DNA of 62,000 nt from Gnetum montanum (lineage: Eukaryota; Streptophyta; Gnetopsida; Gnetales; Gnetaceae). Location: NCBI GenBank assembly GCA_015680685.1, contig MNCI01015796.1:771773-833772 (forward strand), written 5' to 3'. The notes under the pieces were generated by a model that was not told where the DNA came from, did not search any database, and saw only the letters and a program-made list of their open reading frames with translations. Made by a program: the position numbers and the translations under genes. This document shows, piece by piece, positions 56,400 through 62,000 of this stretch (the stretch's first letter is position 1; each line of letters opens with the position of its first letter).

Positions 56400-57406
56400 T
56401 GCCCAATGGAAGAGTTATCTATAATAAGGTAGAAATGATTGGATCATCTTGATAGAAATCCTTGATTTTCACCATCTAGATTGTGGATACCTTAAGCTTT
56501 TGTAACTCTTCTGTAAGATCTTGAATCATCTGGAATGCCTAATCCAAGCCTTGGGGTATCCTAGTTGGTTGTGGTATTTGTAAAAATAGCTAAGGTATGA
56601 ATTGAGAGGCCTATGGCATAAAAAAGAAGAGGTTTAGTCATCATGGTTGTAGAGGGACCAAATAGTGAGAAGGAGGTTGGAGCAAGTACATAGGGAATAA
56701 AGGTAAGAAGGGAATTTATGATCCTTGGGTTATTTGGGGTTCCACCATGGGACCCACTATCATAGAGAAGGAGTGATTGGTGGTGATAACCACTAGTGAT
56801 GACTGAGCTGATTGTGATTGTATAACAACTAACATAGACAAGAAGATGGATGTGCTTTGGGACACCCATTCCACCTGATATGCCACTATACCAAGTGTTA
56901 TCCCAAACATGGTTGGATAGATTGGCAATGAAGGTTAAGGGAATTTTCCCATGGATGACGTAGGAGAGACTAAGATGGGTACAATGGTTTGGGGAGCCGA
57001 TTATTGGAATAGGCTCCCTAAGAAGTTCTTTGATTTGAGCTCCACCTTGAACTCATCTTGCTCATCTTGTTGGCTCTCAAGGATTGAATTTCCATCTTGT
57101 TCATTCATCTTAATTAGATGAGATAGAATACATGTATGGTCATTGGATAGTGGTATTTTGTCATAAGGGAAAGAAATGTATTCTTTCCCATTGTGGTGAA
57201 TGAGTTTGTATTCATGCTTGGACTCTACCTTTACCTGTAGAATGAGAAAATCCACCTAGATTTTGGTACATATCAAAATTATAATAGTTTTCATTAATTA
57301 TTGAAAAATCTGGGCTCCACCCTCTCAATCTAAGTGATTGTCTACATTTAGCCACAACAAGGTCTTTAGGGTCATATTTCCTCCTATCATCTTAGTTAGA
57401 TGCCAT
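56400..57406 (-). pseudogene. Gag start of element C, minus strand, truncated
   Basis: From the ATG at 57406 the minus-strand frames contain CRQSLRLRG (element A has CRSLRLQG), then EYKLIHHNGKEYISFPYDKI and DEQDEFKVELK, which align with KLVHRGGQDFTPTAYDII and EEEEDEFAAQFE of the element A gag. At 56870-56560 follows a Pro/Thr/Ser-rich stretch like that of A. Stops and frame changes interrupt it. The left end joins the truncated LTR of element B near 56390. Confidence 0.6.
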
Positions 57407-57549
57407 GTTTGATAGGTTGAGGGGCAAGGTGGTTGATTGGCTGAATGACATGTTTCTTGGTTTTAGAATTGGTTTAATAAATTTTAAATAATAATTCCAA
57501 CAAGTGGAATTATTTAAAATGTAAAAAGGGGGTTATTACTAGAAAATAA

Positions 57550-59655
57550 TGTAAACTGTAATTGCAAGTGTAATGTAAGTTGCACTAGCAGTGATGTGCA
57601 CTACACTTGGAAAAATGTGAAAGTTGTAGATGTGTTGGAAGTACCAACTATGTTGGCTTTTTTAGTAGTATCTACATTGGAGTGTGTGTAGTAGACCACT
57701 ATATTGCCCAGCCAACTATGTTGAGGTAGGTGGTGGGGAATGGGTTTTTTCTTGGTAAAATCAAGCTAGGATTTTTTTTCTCCAAAGGGATGCACTAGTT
57801 TTGGAATTTATATATGAATTTTGATGTTCCCAATGACTACACAAGAGTCTTGGGAATGACAACACTAGGTTTTCAACAAGCTTTCATAGTAGATGGATTT
57901 GGGTTTTCTAGTGGTCTGCATTGGTTTCTAGGATATCCCAAATGTGGGTTTTGTAGGCTTCATTATGACTATGCTGGTCTTAGAAAGTCTAGCATCTACT
58001 ATGAAATGGTGTGAAAATCCAAATCACCCATGATAACTACACTAGGTATTTAGCTATGGGAATTTGAATACCAATGGTTAGATGCTTGTAGGTCTTAGAT
58101 TTCAAAATGTAGAAGACTTGATTTTGAAAAATGTTTTGAAAACTGGTTCAAAAATGTTTTGGAAAATGGTTTTGGGCTAAGAATTTGGTTATAGGTCCTC
58201 CTTCTAGTGCTAGAAAAAACTATTGCACCCAAAAAATTCAATCACTAGAAAAACCAAAGATCTATGAAATGAAAATAGTTTTTTGACCTTAAACCCCAAG
58301 GGCATCCAAGAAGGAGGGTTCAAGGTACCCTATATGGTCTAGCTAATTACCCAGGAACTCAAAAAATATAAAAAGAAATAGAAAAATAAAATTACATATT
58401 CAAATAAAAGTAAACAGAAAATTAAACTTGACTAAAAGCTTCAGTACGAATGAACTAGTAAACTTTATTACCAAATACCAAAATGCTCAAAGTGTAGAGT
58501 TGAAAGAGTACAAATTGTATGCCTAGATGCACAAGAAGCTTGCCTGAATAGAGCTTGAAGCTTGTTGGAGTTGGCAGGTTGTATTCTGCAATCAAACTCC
58601 ATAATCTAGTTACTCCCAAACTACAATCATCAAGAGTCTCTTGCTGGTTTCTATTCAAATCTACAACTTTTGGGTGTTAATGATGTGCATAATGGTGTTT
58701 AAATTTGTGGTAAGGGTACTATGTTGGGAATCTATAGTGCTTAGGTAGATTCCAATTACTTTCCAAAAGTATTAAAAAATGTTGAAATGGGTTTTAGGTG
58801 CTCAAGGTTTTTACAATGGTATGGTTGCAAAAATGTTCTAGAATCGAATGAAGTGTTCCATTTTGGCTTTTATAGGGCTTGGAATTGTTGAATTTAAGTT
58901 GCAAATTTCTACCATGATTAGTGAAAAATTAATGTCTTTTGTAGGTGTTACAGGCCATAATTCCCAACATAGTTGATCATTTATGGCAATTTTTGACATC
59001 CAAGGGCCATCAAAACCACACCAAATACTAATAAAAGTAACCAAGCTTTTATGACTAGATTGGCTTCACCTCAACTATGCTTAGCTTGGAGAGCTACATT
59101 GGCATTGTTGGAATTGGTTGAGAGATGTGGTGACTACACTAGCCATGTGAAGATTGCTAGGAATCCATGATGACTACGCTGACCATGCTATCACCACTAA
59201 AAACTATCATAACTACACTGGGCATTGCTAGAAAAATGAAAAATCCCACAAATCCAATGTTGGCCTTATAGCTCTCACATTGGATTTTGTGACAACTACA
59301 CTAGGAATTGTTGAGAAATGAAAAATCCAACACCACCAATGCTAGTTGTAGGTGTTTCCAGCGTATTTGAGGCTATACCCCTACAAAAACCCATGAAAAC
59401 GTCAAATTTGATACTCCCCAAGGCATTTTTAGCCTTCCAAGCTCAAATATAGATACGACATTGCTTTTTTCACTTGGAAAGTGAGGCAATAGCAACTTAT
59501 GAGGCATTTTTTTGTTCTAGAAAGTTAAAGTATGAAAGGTTGCAGTTCATGGGCTACCAACCTTACATTTACAATGAAATCTTGTCTCAAGTTGAATGAT
59601 GAAGGTTACAAGTTACAACCTGTGTTTTCTTGGTGGTTTTAGATTACAAATCAAA
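57550..59655 (-). repeat. 5' LTR of element C (same LTR family as element B)
   Basis: On the minus strand it starts near 59655 and ends TTTACA at 57550, followed by a ttattttctag word similar to the post-LTR sequence of element A. U3 aligns with 55040-55280 of element B. A TATA-like CCTATAAAAG lies near 58878-58868 on the minus strand, about 800 bases from the start (708 in B). The outer boundary is approximate. The plus and minus frames inside it (57814-58014, 58455-58658, 58838-59044) are not considered genes. Confidence 0.6.
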
Positions 59656-59659
59656 TAAT

Positions 59660-62000
59660 ATGAAACAAAAAGGAAGAATAACAATTTGGCTCTCATGATG
59701 CTATTGGCTAGTTTCCATAAAGTTTTTCTAGTAAGTATATTCTTCACACTATTGTCAAAAAAGCACAAAGTAATCTTCAATTAGAATACAAGAAAATCTT
59801 GGAAATCTAACCATCACAACAACTAATCTACAAACAAAAATTTGATACCCTAGAATTGAAATAAATGAAACTATCAAAGACTTCTTTATTAGAATGTATG
59901 ATAACTTATGAAAAATAAATGAATATGGCTATGAATATACCAATAGGAAAAAGGTTTAAAAATTTGTTCAAGATCTCTCCAAAGATTTAAGACTTAAGAA
60001 CATGATGGAAAACATTACTCTTTTAAAGGACTTCAACGTGCTTAGTGTTAATGAATTAGTTGCTCAATTCATAATCGTAAAAATTATGAAGAATAGCAAA
60101 CAATCTAGTAAAGCTATTGAAGCCTACATAACCAACCAAAAAGGGAGAGGTAGATAAGGAAAATTTAGAGGAAGAGGAAGATTCAATTATTAGAATAGAT
60201 ATTAAGAACCAAACTCAAAAGAAAATGATCATCAAAATACAAGAGGGAGAGGGAGATGCAAATGAAATCAATCTAAAAGACAAAGACAAGGTCAAGACTT
60301 AGTACCATATTGTAACTTCTCCAAAAGAAAAGTTTATACCATCTACCAATGCTAGATTAAAATTGGTTTTGAAATAATACATAGAAAAACTTCACAAATA
60401 GAACAAGATACTCTCTCATCATTTCAAAAGAATACTCAAGAAGAAGAGTCAAGAAAGTATGTATCCTTCAATTCAATTCAAGAAATGAAACAAGATTCTT
60501 GAATTGTAGATAGTAGATGCTCTAATGACATGATACCCTACAAAAATTATCTTCTAATTTACAAAACATACAATAGTCTTGGCAACATCAAAATTGGAAA
60601 TGGAAAATATTTAGTCATAGAAAGAATAGAAGATTACGTAGTTAAATTTAACAATGGATAAAAAATCACCATTTCCAATGTGTATTATGTTACTCATATT
60701 TCCAACCCTTTCATCTTTATTAGAGAAGTCTCTAATGAAGGAAATATTATTATTTTCAATAGAAAATTCTGTATTATTAACAGAGCCAATGTTGAAGAAA
60801 TTGTAAAAACCAAAGCCTTGAATAATAGAATATATTACCTTTAATGCAACTATCTTAATGAAAAAGAAAACATAATAAGTAATCATACTACTTAAGAAAA
60901 GTGTGTTGTTACAATAAAAGTCAATCCAATCCCAAATAAAGATGAAGTCAAGGAAAAGAATAATAAGGATTTCAACAAGTGTAGACTTTGACATGAAAGG
61001 ATTGATCACATTTTCTATCAAAGAATTAAAAGAATGATTGAATAAGAAAAGGCTATAAGAAAAAAAATTTAGATATTCCTTAAGACAAATGTGAAACTTA
61101 CATACAAGGGAAGCAAATCAATTCTCCTCACAACCATCACATTATAAAGAAGAAAAAATTATTTGATCTTCTGCACATAGATCTTGTTGAACTAATGCCC
61201 ACTATTTCAATAAGAAAGGCAAATTATTTCATAGTAATTGTAGATGACTACTCAAGATGTACTTGGACTTATAATCTGAAGAAAAAGGATGAAGATATCA
61301 AATATCATTAAAACTTTCCACAAATTGATTGAAAACTTCATGAATGTCATAATTACTAGCATTAAATCAAGCAAAGGAGGTGAATTCATAAATAAAGAAT
61401 TTGACAATTTCTGTAAAAAAAATTGATATATTTTGTTAGACCACATGTGGATATAGCCTGCAATTAAATGGAATAATTAAAAGAAAGAATATAATAATAT
61501 AAGACATGGAAAGCTTCTTACTAAAGCATGTCTCATTGCCTAATCAATATTGAAGTATGGTAAACACAACTTCTTGTTACATTTCTAATCAAATCATCAC
61601 TCAAAGAAATGAAGATAGATCTCCATATAATGTTCTATACAAACAAATTCCTAACTTGAGTAATATGAAAATATTTGGATGTCATTACTATGTAAATACT
61701 TTAAAATAATTCATGGCAAACATTAAGACATCAAAAAGAAATGCATCTTTCTTAATTATGATTCTCACACTAGTAGATATAGGTGCTATGACTTAATAAA
61801 TAAAAAATGACATGTTTCAAGAGATGTTATATTTGAAGAAACAAAGTTTAGTACAATTGAATTTTTCAAATAGCAAGAGAAATCAGACACATATCAAAGT
61901 TCAAAACCTTGGATTCAAAGAGACCATCCTTGCACTCAAATGCTAGAAATTGTTTTTGAAAGAATAACTACAAGATGTTACAATATTACACATATGGCAT
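59660..62000 (+). pseudogene. Element E: Ty1/copia gag, protease and integrase, broken, runs off the window
   Basis: Plus-strand words match copia gag (NETIKDFF-like at about 59870, then FVQDLSKDLRLKNMMEN and FNVLSVNELVAQF at 59975-60070), an Arg/Gly-rich tail (KGRGR, 60140-60290), protease (IVDSRCSNDM near 60500, with the DSG motif changed to DSR), a pre-integrase segment at 60640-60840, and integrase (LVELMPTISIRKANYFIVIV, then DDYSRCTWT, at 61180-61270). Many stops. It is the same family as element D, as shown by the near-identical protease and the NVYYV segment. RT lies beyond 62000. Its gag begins where the LTR of element C ends. Confidence 0.8.

Noticed and set aside
60611-61021. 136-codon minus-strand frame
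   Set aside because: It lies opposite the plus-strand protease and pre-integrase part of element E, which has clear homology. The minus frame has no known motif.

Overview
The window looks like heterochromatin from a large, heavily methylated land-plant nuclear genome. It is almost wholly LTR retrotransposons and their debris, with degraded pol frames full of TAG/TGA stops, CpG loss in the older copies, plant-type primer-binding sites, and no cellular housekeeping gene that I can recognise. A gymnosperm or another plant with a giant genome would fit, but the sequence does not fix the species. A 931-base run of N lies at 15247-16177 and a single N at 48388.

Layout. 1-6000: decayed minus-strand Ty3/gypsy (Athila-like) element, with gag, protease, RT, RNase H and integrase running right to left. 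7012-7171: tRNA-derived SINE; a second copy is at 20683-20839. 7853-19926: minus-strand Ty1/copia-type element (here 'H') with both LTRs, GAATA target duplications and an initiator-Met PBS, but no recognisable pol. Nested in its gag gene is a gag-bearing Ty3-type element ('I', 12243-18645) with GCATC duplications and a tRNA-Asp-type PBS. 19932-26580: AT-rich, mostly unassignable, with a divergent inverted repeat. 26580-29736: minus-strand Ty1/copia pol ('D'). 29742-30314: Ty3-type LTR ('F'). 31187-32525: plus-strand LTR, PBS and start of gag ('G'), same family as H.

32526-about 56390 is an old Tat/Ogre-like Ty3 element ('B') whose RT gene is split by a complete 17.4-kb relative ('A', 34518-51969, GACAT duplications). 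A has 1.6-kb LTRs, gag-protease, RT, RNase H, a second (archaeal-type) RNase H and integrase. About 56400-59655: LTR and gag start of a third relative ('C', minus). 59660-62000: plus-strand copia ('E'), same family as D, running off the window.

The most notable system is in A. Between protease and RT, on the opposite strand, there is a gene with six short GT-AG introns whose exons join in frame (40771 to about 44430). Element B keeps the last two exons of the same gene, aligned in frame and with an intron at the same place and phase, although B and A are otherwise well diverged. A short tandem repeat built around TAAAACTRGCA sits beside this antisense gene in both elements and again after the integrase. 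Other points are a perfect 32-bp palindrome in an array in the U3 of element I (missing from its other LTR), and a SINE family with about 19-bp target duplications.
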